Below, in pieces: positions 11,101 to 22,311 of a stretch of DNA of 64,000 nt (the stretch's first letter is position 1; every line of letters starts with the position of its first letter). A program made the position numbers and the translations under genes. The stretch comes from Brachypodius melanocephalos (Eukaryota > Chordata > Aves > Passeriformes > Pycnonotidae). Under the pieces are notes generated by a model. It searched no databases and was not told the origin of the DNA. It saw only the letters and a list, made by a program, of their open reading frames with translations. The stretch spans positions 7,282,628 through 7,346,627 of the forward strand of contig VZSR01001459.1 of the NCBI GenBank assembly GCA_013398615.1, in the 5' to 3' direction.

Positions 11101-14100
11101 CACTGCAGAGATGTTGGAAAGTCTCTTCTCAGTGCTAGAAATGGCTTGAGTGGGTCGCAGATGCTCGGCAGCCATCCTCCCTTCCTTCTCTCCTCTGGTA
11201 CTTTCTGGAGTTAGTCTAAGTAGTCCTGAATGAAGAAGTAAACCTTCTCTCTTCCGAAGCTCCTCATAAATGTGCTTGCAGTTAATATGAGTCCTTTTAT
11301 ATTCTCTCCCTTCAAATTCTTTGGATTAAAACAAATACCGTCTGGTTCTTTTAGCTCTTTTGATTATATATTCAGAACTATTGTGTATCCTGGAAAAGGA
11401 ATTCTTTTCAGTTTTCACTTTTCTTGACAACAAGCTGAAAAATTTCCCCAAATGAAAATTTCCTGCAAGAGTCTTGGTTTGTTCCAAGACCCATTTTTCA
11501 AATAAGTAACGTTTTGATGAAAAAATGCCAACCTGTTCTACTTAACAACTGTTCGTAGAACTGACGAGAGAAAAACAAGGAATTGGAGAAAAAAATTACC
11601 GAGTCTTTTATGTAGAGTTAATCTTTGAATATTCCTGTTGTTTCAGTAACAGACAAGATGTTGGTACAAGTAGATGAATATTTAACATTAGCGTTGACAC
11701 TGACTTATCTTCTCGATAACATATTGATCGTGCTCTTTCTATAGAGATTATTCCGGACTTCCCATGGAGTCAGGGAGCAGCTTAATGAAGTCACAGGCTG
11801 GATGTTTATGTAGGTATTTCCTTAGAGGTTGGTTACACAATCTGTGCACAGAATAAACCCCCACAGATACACCACAAATGCAAAATCAGTTCATGTTTCT
11901 GCCTTTTTATCACCGGTAGCATGTGTGATTAGGTGGAGATGTTGGCATTGTGGTGCAGTCTTGACTTAATATCTGTTATTTGTTGCATTTAAATTGACCA
12001 ATTGCTTTTGTTTTTACCAAGGCATCTGGAAGCTGATTCAGGTGCCCCTTCCTATGGAAATTGATGTTTTTCAGGCATCAAAGTGATGAGAAATAAAAAA
12101 CACCGCAGCCCTTCCCAGAGACACCTGTAAATCTGTGTCCATGCTTTTGGGAAGCCTCTGAAGGGTGCTGTGCCCAGAAGGGTCCCAGTGTAGGAGCTGT
12201 CACCGGGTGAGAGGTGACTGCAGTCATCACTGCTACAAAACCTAATGGTGATAGAAGTATCCTGCTTGGATTAATACAAGATCTGTGTTGTATTAGTGGC
12301 ACCAAATGAATTTTGCAGTGGATGGAGATGTATGGAAAGAGAGGTTCTAAAATGAAAAACATATTTATTGCAGTAGGATATATGCTAGTGTCTTTCAAGA
12401 GAACTTTTTAAAAAAAAAAATGAACAGTGCTAGGAAGGAAAAACATAAGTGCACAATAAATCATGACTCAGAGCAAAACTCTCATTGACTTTCAGAGGAA
12501 GGCAGGATTTAATTTTCACTGTAATTATTAAGAAATGCTTCTTCCTTATGTGAAGATGAGAGGCGGAGAACACTCATCTGTGGGACAGCGAAGGGTTGTT
12601 AATGCCATTAATATTTAAAGTGGACGGTACGATTGGGGTTCTTCTTATAAATAGCTGCTTTTTGCAAGCTTTGCAAAGTCATGCCAGTGCTCCAAGAGCC
12701 TAAAAATCTTCAAAGAATTATTTGTCAGCCTTGCAGTTCTCAGCCTCTTTCTTGCAGATCTCGATGTTAGGCAGGAGGGCTTCTTCCAAAGGGTGCTCAG
12801 GGCAGTTGCAGTCTTGGGCTGTTGAAATTATTTTCACATGGGAGGGGCTCCCAGTGAGGTTGGAGGTGCCAGTTCTTGATGGGCAGGCATTTCTTCTCCC
12901 CAGCAGAGCTCTGGGGAACAAGCAGGCAAGTTTCTGAAGCTGGGGAGTGTGGTCTTCCTCTGCATGCAGAAATGCTGAATGTCATCCCAAAGTGGTAATG
13001 GGAGCCACCCATTCCCCAGGACATTTTTGTTCTTCTCTCAGCATCAGCAATTGGGCAGTAGGGGAGATTTTATGTCACGGGATTGCTCTAAATATAGTTT
13101 GCCAAATTGTCTTCCTTGTCCAGGTTTCATACAGACATTTTTGGGTTTCAGTCCAATTAGGTTTACCCCTAATTTCAGATCCAGCCTTGAATGAACCCTG
13201 TATTTGGAGTCAAACTCAAGATGTATGGTACAATTTTTGATAATGCAAGGATCTGGAATTTGGACAGTGCCAGAAAAAATGCATATATTGATCCAGGGTT
13301 GTTTTAAATTAAACTGGGTTCCCTTAAAATATTCATGAACTGAAAGGGGTCAGTTAAAAGCTTCAAGCTAAGAGATTTATAACAGACTTATCAAAGCAGA
13401 TGCGTTTTGCATCATTTCTAACTTTTGACTGGTGAGAAGTTTAGATTTTTTTTTATAAATACATATACATTTTCTCTAGCAAATGTGTGTGTATATTTAT
13501 ATAGATATAATTTTTTTTCAAATACATCCCCATATGCACCCTCACTCTCAGAACATTTTGCTTTTACTCTCCCGGCGTTTCAGTTACTTGCCTCAGCTGT
13601 GCGCCGTGTTGCCTTCCAAATGCAATGCATCATAAATTCATGATGGTTTGCCAAGTAAAAGAGGGCATTGAGCTTCTTTATGAAGAGAGTATTTTTGCAA
13701 ACTGGACCTCATCTCTATCCCAGTGGAATTTTCTGATGCTTCCCTATCACTCCCGTACAAAACTTTTAGGGAGTTATAGATCAGACATCAAAACCAGTAA
13801 TTAAAGTCCAACTTACTCCACTTCAATATCTGTCTATCCTTTTCATTAGGGAGCAGAGACATACCCTTCCTCTCCTGTAACAGTCAGTTTAATGACCAGC
13901 CATCAGCTCTTCTGCTTCTCAGATTTCTGAGCCTTCCAGGTTGAAGGATATTACTTGTGCTCTTGTGTCCTGTTTGGTGCGTGTTGTGTCAGTCCCACAC
14001 ACAGAGCTGGGTATTCCAAAATACTGGAACACATACAATTAAGGGCAAACCATCAGTTACCAAGTGACCAGTTTGTTCTTGTGCTTGGGGTCTGGATGGA

Positions 14101-15219
14101 TGTGGGCATCGAAACAGAAATGGTTCCTGTTTGCTGGGAGCAGTCACAAGGGACTGGGAAATTCCGAAATGCCTGGAGTAGGCCTGGTGTCTTTTAGGGA
14201 TGCAATTTTTTTATACAAGCATATTTTGAAATGTCACAGAGGGAAATGCCTTAAAGAGGCCTGTGTGTAGCACTGACCATCGGTTTGTACCAGTTTACCC
14301 TATAGTCCACACACATCCTGCTCCCATGTAGTTTGCTCTTCTCTGCCCACGTCTGAAAACTTACTGTAAACAATAAGCACAAGAACACAGCACAGTTTTC
14401 CTGGAAAACACATCTCCTTGGTTTTTTGATTGGTGGTGTTTTACTAGTCTGATTTTGAGCATTGGCAGAACCTCACTGCAATGTCTCCAGATGCTCCAGC
14501 TGATTTTGAGTTAGAGGAAGTTTCCAAAAACCTGGAGAGAGGAGAAACCTGCCCATAGTAAGAGGTGGATCTTGTTCCTAGAACTGCTTCAGCACCTTAT
14601 GGAAGAAGAACAACCCTGGGAAAGCAATGTAAGTTTGATAGACCTAACCTCACATGTGGGTAGGCTTTAGCTGTGAAAAGACCTAATGGACCTCTATAAA
14701 TCCCTTTCAGCTTTGGGAATGGGGCTGAGAAAGCCCTGTGCAAAGCAACATTACAGTGGTATCAGCATCGGTCTCAGAAGGAGGCAGGTGATGCTTCATG
14801 GAGATCCTGGGTCTCCCTGCTGCAGGAGACAAGGGAGCTTTTAGCACTGGTAGATGAGAGCTCACACAGAGTACAGCCAAGGAGTTTTCATTAGTCTGTG
14901 ACCTCTGCTTTAATGACCTCTGATTTAATATCCTCAGGAGCAGAGAAGATCCTGAAGCTCTTGCTGGGATGATGGGCCTTTGCAGAGATCTGGCTCTTCA
15001 CTGCTATTCAAGCCTTGGAGGGGTAATTATGCTACAAGTGATTCACAAGCAAGAGAAAGCTTGTAGGCTTTCAGCTGTCTTTAATTTTACATTAGACAAA
15101 AAAAGTGATAAAGAACTTGTTTTCTGTAATCTATGGATTTAACTTTGAATAGCAGGTGGTAAATGTTCCAACAAATATGTATATATATCAAATCAGTGAG
15201 TGCCCAAATATTTACATCT
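8190..15219. other. Intergenic stretch without recognisable genes
   Basis: No coding exon, RNA gene or recognisable transposon was identified here. There are short homopolymer runs (for example T runs near 8240 and 11057 and an A run near 12410). Scattered words such as those around 12470-12520 resemble the amniote palindromic MITE-like family seen more clearly at 18.2 and 32.7 kb. Short open frames show no motif. Confidence 0.5.
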
Positions 15220-16100
15220 TCAGCCAAACAAAGGCTGGAGACTCACGTTGCCTGAGGGGAAGATTGTCTTAGAGAAACAGGTTGAAAGGAAATCAAGAGT
15301 GGGAATTACAAATCCTCTTTCAGAGATGAGGGGTTGTGCTAGAGAGGAATCCTGTTCCTGATGGATCACTGGCTTAGGGAGATAAGCCGGCTTGCTGAAA
15401 GGGGTGTCCCGTTGTCTTTTGGGCTGTGGCCTTGACTGTTGGAGCACATTTGAATCAGAGTCTGCACAAGGAGCACGCCAAGAGTAGTCAAAGTTTGTAC
15501 CAGGTTTCCCAGCATGGGCTGTCAATCTGGTTGTATGGCAAGGGGATGTGATCTGTCGCTGATGGATGCGTCTGTGTTGGACGGCAAGACGAGCAAGTCT
15601 ATCAGTTCCCCACTGCTAGGGTGGCAATCCATAGGGACATCAGTGGTTTTATGGTGGTCCGTGAGCCCCAGAAGTCTGGGAACTCTCACATTTGCATTGT
15701 AAAGCCTAGCAATGTGGTCTGCCATTTACAATTCTCACACTGATCTGCCATTTAAAATCTAAGAATGGCTAAAACGATGATGGGTTGTGTTTACCAGAGG
15801 GCTGCCAAACAGAGCTGAAACTTCTCTGGATAGTGAAGTTTGTCCAGATGTCCAGTTCCTTCTTGGCCCTCACAAGGTTGTAGACTTCAAGGGCCTTCTG
15901 TTGCACTTGAAGAAACTGGGAAAATACAAGTAACCATCAGTTTTTAATTTCCCATTTTTAATGTTCCCCTTATGTTTTGATTCGGGGAGAACCAAAAGTC
16001 CTAGCTGATCTCTATTACCTGCTTCTCTTGTACGTCATTTCCTTTAAGGTAAAAAATCCAACTCATTTCCAGCTCTTCCCATAAAGATTTTTGCCCGGGT

Positions 16101-18157
16101 TTGATGATTCTATCACTCACCTATAAATTACTTTTGAATAATGCCAATATGTTAACCCACAACACAGGTTCTGATCCATACAGTGGAACAATTAATCAAA
16201 TTTTGTGGTTTTTTATGGCAAAGTGGTGCATAATTTGCATATGCAAAACTTCACTTGGACTTACAGAAGTTAATGGTAGATTTTCCACCTGAAAATATCC
16301 CTGATTTTTTTTCAAAAGGTGTTGCATGTGTCTGTTGCCAGATTATTGCTGTAGAGGAAAAAAATTTGCATGTGTCTCTGCACTAGTGAGAATTTTTCAT
16401 CTTCAGGAAGCTTTTCTAGAGCATCAAGAAAAACACCATCAATATAAGGAAGAAGATTAAACTCTGCCTTTGACCTTTGCTTGTGGGCCTGGAATCAGAC
16501 TCGCACTGCAGTGCCTGAGCAGTGCAAAAATAAGGCAAGTGCAGGATAAATGCCAGGATGAACAGGTACACTTTGCTAAGCTTTGGATGTGTTCAGTGAC
16601 AGATGCTGCAGCCTGGAGGTTTTCATGGGTATGTGTCACCTGTCATGAGCTGCAGATAGATCCAGGCCCCTTTTAGAGTTGGGGAAATGCAGGCAGGCAC
16701 AGTGATCAAGGCAGAAGGAGGAAAACAGTGAAAAAAGTCATCTCTCCTCCCCTTATGGCTGATGCAGCCTTTCCTGTACATCTCTATAAAACCTCTCTTG
16801 TCCAGACTTCCGTCATCTTTCATCTCTTTTGCTGTTACCCCTTTTAGTGCTGGACACAAGCTGCTGCTTTTCCTGGTCAAGGCTCTTATTGGCGTCTCTT
16901 GACCTTGATGTGTGTTCATCAGTGGAATTCCACCATTCCACCAGTAGATAGTGATGGGGCCTTTTTTGTTGACTCAATACAAAGGTACAAAGGCTTCCTT
17001 GTCTGTTGGCTAAAGGCTGTAATAAAGTACAAGCCTCCTTTTCTTCCTCCAACTCCTTCCCTTGCTTCCGTGCTTGAAAAAATAGTTACGGCTGGAGTTA
17101 AGGGTTACCTACCCGTTTCCAACCAGGAATAATTGACAGAACCCTTACTGGAACCCTTACTTGGTGTTTCTTGATCAGTATAACTGATGTAATAAGGAAT
17201 GTATCAGTCATCCAGACATAAAAGTAGGAGTTTGTGTCATATAAAAAGTTGTACATCCTTTGCTGGCCATGTCACATGGGCAGGATTCTGAATAGCTTGG
17301 TAGAAGAGAATGACTAGGTTGAAAAATGAAATGATTGAAAAATGGAGTGATTAATTGTTGTACATCTCTGAAGCACAGTAAGTAGGAAAAAATCCTGTGA
17401 GGTTGAAGGGATATTGAATTTTTTTGGAATTAGATTTCAATGTATCTGTAGCTTCATGAAAGGAAAGATAAAAACATTCTGGAATTCAGCTTTTCAGTTT
17501 GCTATATTTTACCATATGATTGAGTTTAAATGTATTGGTGTAGTGGATATGTTTTTTTCCATTTAAAAAGCTCTTGTAAATGAACTATTTATTTACATGA
17601 AAGAAAAGGATTTCCAGTGCAGCCCACAGTACTTCTCCCTCCAAGCCTGCCTTGAAAGAAGGTTGCCTTTTCATATTTGGCTCCAGCTTTCAAAGTTCTC
17701 AAAATGAAAAAATAATATTCTTAAAACTAAATAAAACATATATATTAGTATTTCTGGCAGAATGAAAGAGCACTTCTCCTGAATAGACCTATTTGAATGG
17801 CTACTCAATGTTTTGTAAGAAAAGTATATTAAAAAGTTGAAAAAGCCTGCTGAATGAAGGTGAGGGAGAGAAACAAAATATAAAATGTGTCATGTGAAAA
17901 AAAAAAAAAAAAAGAGACCCTTTATCCAAGAAGATCTTGGTAAAACTTTAAATGGAAAAGTGACACTCATCAAACGATTTCTATATCATCTGCACTGAAT
18001 AATTTACTTTTGGGTGAGATTCACTAACATCATTGCAGAGGAAGTGTAATTGAAAATTATGAAAGCTATATCTTTATTGTGTATTACAGCACATGCCTTT
18101 GATATGGCGTTATGTCTGCCACAGCGGGAAGTGTTTTTCAGAAAAAGTCAAATCTCT
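16101..18157. other. DNA between coding-like segments
   Basis: Apart from the minus-strand open segments described for 15220-18880, this is AT-rich DNA with an A tract at about 17898-17914. I see no repeat family or RNA gene in it. Confidence 0.35.
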
Positions 18158-18200
18158 GGGACAGATTCTCAGTGGTGTAAATCAGTGTTACTGCACTGAC
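18158..18200 (+). repeat. Half of a palindromic MITE-like element
   Basis: The word AGATTCTCAGTGGTGTAAATCAGTG matches the left arm of the inverted repeat at 32650-32758 and the amniote repeat pattern ending in an ATTCTCAGCTGGTGTAAATC type terminus. Only one arm is obvious here, so the copy is truncated or strongly diverged. Confidence 0.45.
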
Positions 18201-20008
18201 AGCATCATATGTGAGCAAGCCTCTGCCTGCTTCTTACATGGGTAGGGAAGACCTCTGTTATTTTTTTTTATTATGGACAGCTCCAACGTGATTTTAAAAT
18301 TTCGGAGTCTTCTGCCTAAAATTTATATAAATATCTATTTTCTCCCAGTGCAGTTTAAGCCAGCCTCGTTAATGATCACTGTCCAATGTCACAGGTCCCC
18401 CTGGTACATCCTGGATCTGAGCAGGCTGTTATTCGAGGTCTTGACCGTGCTCTGGCTTTGATAGCACAGACACTTCAGCTTCAAAAGGTGCTTCAGAAGT
18501 GGAGTCTGAGCAGGAGCCGGCCTGAATACAGAACTGGTGTCTAAATCGATGAAGATATGCTGGCTAAGGACTTGTAAATGTCTTTAACAATGTACAAGGC
18601 AAGCCCAATGCAATTTTTTTGATTCCTCCAAGAGTATCTGGATGGCTAAGGCCCCATTTCCTGGGTGATTTAGAGAAATTACCCCCCCTTTGCCAAGAGC
18701 TGGCAGAAAGGGGTGATGCTGGCTTAAGGCACTGAAGCAATGTTTGAGCAAAGTGTTTTAGCCTGGCCACGAGTGCTGGGGTGAGCTGTGGCTGGGCAGA
18801 GCCCCAGTGCCCCAGGAGAATGGCCACCAGCTCCTCCAAGCTCAGCTGCTTCCCAAATGACTTGTGCTGGTGGAGAAAGTCTGCCCAAAGTAGAACACCA
18901 TGAGTGACATTAGCATTCGGAGAGCATCTGTTCACCCATCCCCAGTTAGCGTGTGACTGTCAAACTGAGACACACGTCTCTTCCCAATCCAACTCCTTAA
19001 CCCCTGCTTTGCCTAACCCACTGCCACGGCTCCCAGGGCCTTTTCTCAGGGAGAGGCAGGCCAGAGCTGTGCTCATCCACAGGCACATGAATTAATGATG
19101 AAAGCCTCACTGCCTCATTAGCAAACATCCCACTTGGCAGTGCAGGGACAGTGCCTGACCCCCCTGTGGACAGCTCTCTGATGTACCATAGATCTGCCCC
19201 TCCTGGCCATATGCCCTACACTGCTCAGGGACATGAGTTTACTGTTCTGGAGGAGAGGTGGGAATTTTGGCACCTTGGAGGTGTTAACCATCATGAGCGA
19301 AAATCTGTGAGGGTGGTGTAGGGCCCTGGACTCAAAGAGGTGCAGATTTCTCCTGACTTCTTCAGGTGAGCCCTAGCCAAAGAAAGGCCAGCAACCCCCC
19401 TTATAGTCCATGAGAAACAGCACCAGAGAAAGCCCAGGAAGCAGAATTCCACACCAGAATTTCCAGGAGTTACTGGTACATATTCACAAAGGGAAATGGC
19501 ACAAAGCACTTTTTCTTTTAATGCAGAGTTTCCATCGCTCCTTAGTGCAACTTCCATTTACTGCAATTTCTGTCCATGGCTGACAGAAACCCTAATCTGT
19601 CCTGCTCTCCTGAAGTGTGTGTGTGTGTAGATGAGTAGGATCTGAGTGTGAATTAACATTCAAATAATACTTCAGAGCACCTTGTGTAACAACTGCTGTT
19701 TTTTGAAAGAAAAGAAGGGGGTTTTTGTTACTTTTAAGCAGAGATCTCACTGTCTCTGTGTTGGGGACAACTCCAGAGCTGACACCATTGAACTGTCAGC
19801 ATTTGCCAAGTGACACCACTCAGTAACCGCAGGTTTTGCTGTGCTACCCACCATGGAGTGCTGGCTTCTCCAGGAGCTCAGGATCAGGACTTGTGGTATT
19901 GACCCAGAGAGGGTTTTTGGCTTTCAATATCCTTTCAATGCCATTCATTGACAGCCCTGTGAGAAATGCATCACATGCTCCATCCCTAGGCCAGCAAGGG
20001 TGTTCATT

Positions 20009-20150
20009 TAGCAGCTGGCTTCGTGGTGGAGTGTTGGACTGAACCCCTCAGGGATGCAGGTTTGACTCTCCAAAGGACTCCTTGTGTGACCTTGGGCAAA
20101 CACCTTAATCCCTCTGCTCCTGTGGCCATCTGCCCCCTGCCCAGATGTTT
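20009..20150 (+). mobile_element. MIR-like (CORE-SINE) fragment
   Basis: The order of words follows the MIR consensus. A GTGGTGGAGTGTTGGACT segment stands for the tRNA A-box side, GCAGGTTTGACTCTC for the B box, TTGTGTGACCTTGGGCAA for the core, and CCTTAATCCCTCTGCTCC for the conserved continuation. The A and B boxes are degenerate and cloverleaf pairing is lost, so this is a SINE and not a functional tRNA gene. MIR copies are ancient and sparse in birds. Confidence 0.75.
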
Positions 20151-21624
20151 GGGGAGGTTCAGGCGCTCTTGTGCCTTGATCTTGTTTTCAGCTCTCACAG
20201 GGCAACTATGACATGAATATCAGTACTCCGAAGAGTGCATTGCTTTCTTTGCTTCTCTTTTCAAGAGATTTTGAACTTCATATGTGTTAATTTATTTCCT
20301 AGCACAGAATGATTTTTAATTAAGTTTTCTGCTTAAAACTTTACAAGCAGTTAAGGGGGTTTGCTCAACAATGGCAAATTATTATTTTCCAGGACTAGTG
20401 AAAAATGTCGGTGTGCTTATATTCCAATCCCTGAACTGTTAAAAAACCCATTCTCATAGGTGTTTTAAATGTAATGCATTTTCAGATACCATTTATAAAT
20501 GTCCAGTGGATAGAATTTTATTATTTTTTTTTTAATTTCCTTCATCTGATCTAGGTCTTTGATAAATACTACAGACAAACTGAGTGCTGTAGGATCAATC
20601 TTGACAGTTCTTCAATAAAAGGCTGTGTGGTTCTTCGTCAGTGTCTTCCTTTCAGTGACAGCTGCTTTGTTCTTTTTCAGTCAGACTTTCTAGTTAACAC
20701 ATCAAAAGTGTATCTGTGTACATGAAGTACTGAGAAAACAGTTCAAAGAGGCAGGAGATTCACTTTTAACTCTTCACTGCATCTCCCTGCACTTGTCACA
20801 GAAGATAGCTTATCCTGAAAGCTTCAGAACAAGGTGAGTAGTTCACCAAGGAGCACTGTGAAGTACAGCACATGTGGATTAGTTTTAAAACACAAACCGG
20901 TCAGTCAATCCACTTACCATCTCAAATCAGCTTGCTTTTGAGCCAAGCCATTAAGTGATAAGAAGTTTTCAGGTTTAGGCAGCAAAAGCTTCACGTCGGA
21001 CACAGATAAAGCCATATGTTTGATCCAGCACTGAAGTTTTGTCTGATGGTTCTTGCTGTGGTGTCAATACCTTAAAACTAATTAAACTGAGTTCAGTGTT
21101 CAGTTTAAACTTATTTCTTTGGAGGGTTGCCATCAGCTTCTAAACCAAGGTAAATAGTAAGGACAAGTAACTGCTTTGCATGTCATTTACCTTATCTATT
21201 GCAACTGAAAACTTATTTCTGACTGCACTTTTAATTTCTCACACTTCACCCACCAGTTCAGCAGCGTAGCACAAAAACTTGGGATGCTCTCTGCTACTTC
21301 ATGGCTATTAAGCATTGCTCAGGTGAGGAACCAGATCAGCAGAGAAAGGGCTAACTCAGGATATTCCAGGCATCCTGTCCTAGTCTGAGCAAGCTTTCAA
21401 ACCTGTGCTAAAATCTGGTAATGGTAAATCTTACAGGAAGGTCTGGTTTTGAGTGCCTGTTCTCGTGAGCTGTCTCCTGAATAAGACCAGGGAAAGAAAC
21501 TGGGATTATCAGGGATGTAAGCTTCCTCCAGGATTTCTATCAGCCCTGTGGCACTACAACAGTTACAGCTGCAAACTGTTAATTGCTCACATTTCTCTCG
21601 TTCATCCTTGTTTTTATTGTACAG

Positions 21625-21738
21625 CAGTTCGGAGCATCCTGGTGCCTCTGTACCCAAAAGCTGCTCTTTCTATCTTAAGCAAGAGGATGTGTCCCAGGTT
21701 GGTGGGAAGGAAGAGGAGATGTCACTGTCCCACAGGAG
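21625..21738 (+). other. Candidate exon (coding or lncRNA), plus strand
   Basis: The segment has a strong acceptor (TTTTTATTGTACAG ending at 21624) and a strong donor (GGAG then GTGAGC at 21739). Its length is 114 bp. Two of the three frames are open, one giving VRSILVPLYPKAALSILSK. Together with the segment at 21992-22311 it implies a short 253-bp intron. No family was recognised, and the pair could equally be a spliced non-coding RNA or chance. Confidence 0.25.
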
Positions 21739-21991
21739 GTGAGCAGTGACCCCATCCTTCCCTCCCTCTGCTCCTCAGCCGGCGCTGCTCCTCTCCCCTG
21801 TGTGGTCTGTGGTGCAGGTAGGGGCTGCAGCATCTGGTGGGGAAATTTCCTGTCTTAGCCAGAGCTTGCCTGTGAAGTGTGAGCTGCTAAAGGCACACAG
21901 GAGCTGTGTTTGTTCAGAGGCAGCTGTGTTCTCCCTAGCTCAGCACTCCCCAGCAGCTTGCTCTAACATGTCCTCTGTTTGACTCCTGCAG

Positions 21992-22311
21992 ATAATGGAG
22001 ACCAGAAACACGGATCCTCCTGGAACGAGCCCCACCAGACAAACTCTGCTCAGGCTGCCCTTGCTGTACCCTCCTGCGGGACAAACAGCCTCAGACACGA
22101 GGCGACAGAGTGTGTGGGAGGAAAACATCAAAGCCAGGGCTTGTTACAGACCCTTCCTCGAGCCCTGTCATCTCAGGAGTGGGCTGGACACCCCGGTGGC
22201 AAAACCACCACATTTCCACAGGATGGGATTTATACAGTCTGGGGATTTGTGTAGCAGCTCTGGAAGAAACCATCAAAGGAAGGACAGCTGGTTACAGGAA
22301 CAGATAAGGAG
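21992..22311 (+). other. Candidate 320-bp exon with open frame, plus strand
   Basis: It is flanked by a textbook acceptor (TTTGACTCCTGCAG) and donor (AAGGAG then GTATGT). One frame is open over the whole segment. It could start at ATG 21995, which has A at -3 and G at +4, and would run 105 complete codons plus two bases. A second frame, in phase with the candidate exon at 21625-21738, is open until a TAG at about 22252. The predicted peptide is Pro/Arg/Ser-rich without a known motif. No downstream partner exon was identified. Confidence 0.3.

Larger units (their letters stand above)
15220..18880 (-). other. Series of protein-like open segments: uncharacterised gene or decayed gene
   Basis: Several minus-strand segments read like coding exons, though I recognise no family. 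In transcript order they are as follows. 18880-18683 (phase 1 in and out) is Leu-rich and includes LSLEELVAILLGHWG. About 18550-18388 includes FIDLDTSSVFRP and LLKHLLKLKCLCYQ. 17080-16810 starts with an acidic, coiled-coil-like stretch and hits a stop. 16488-16312 includes FLDALEKLPEDEKFSLVQ and ends in a stop. 16120-16019 and 15915-15795 join in phase 0 with GT-AG signals and give LWEELEMSW and VQQKALEVYNLVRAKKEL. A final open frame of 131 codons runs from 15615 to the TGA at 15220. I could not chain all pieces without stops or phase conflicts. It may be a relic, a fast-evolving gene, or chance. No start codon or promoter was found. Confidence 0.3.

Noticed and set aside
16269..16305. 24-bp micro-exon on the minus strand between coding-like segments
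   Set aside because: It has good-looking splice words but is far too short to be supported by reading frame alone.
20023..20100. Possible tRNA gene because of A- and B-box-like words
   Set aside because: The downstream core matches MIR and the cloverleaf arms do not pair, so it is a tRNA-derived SINE fragment.
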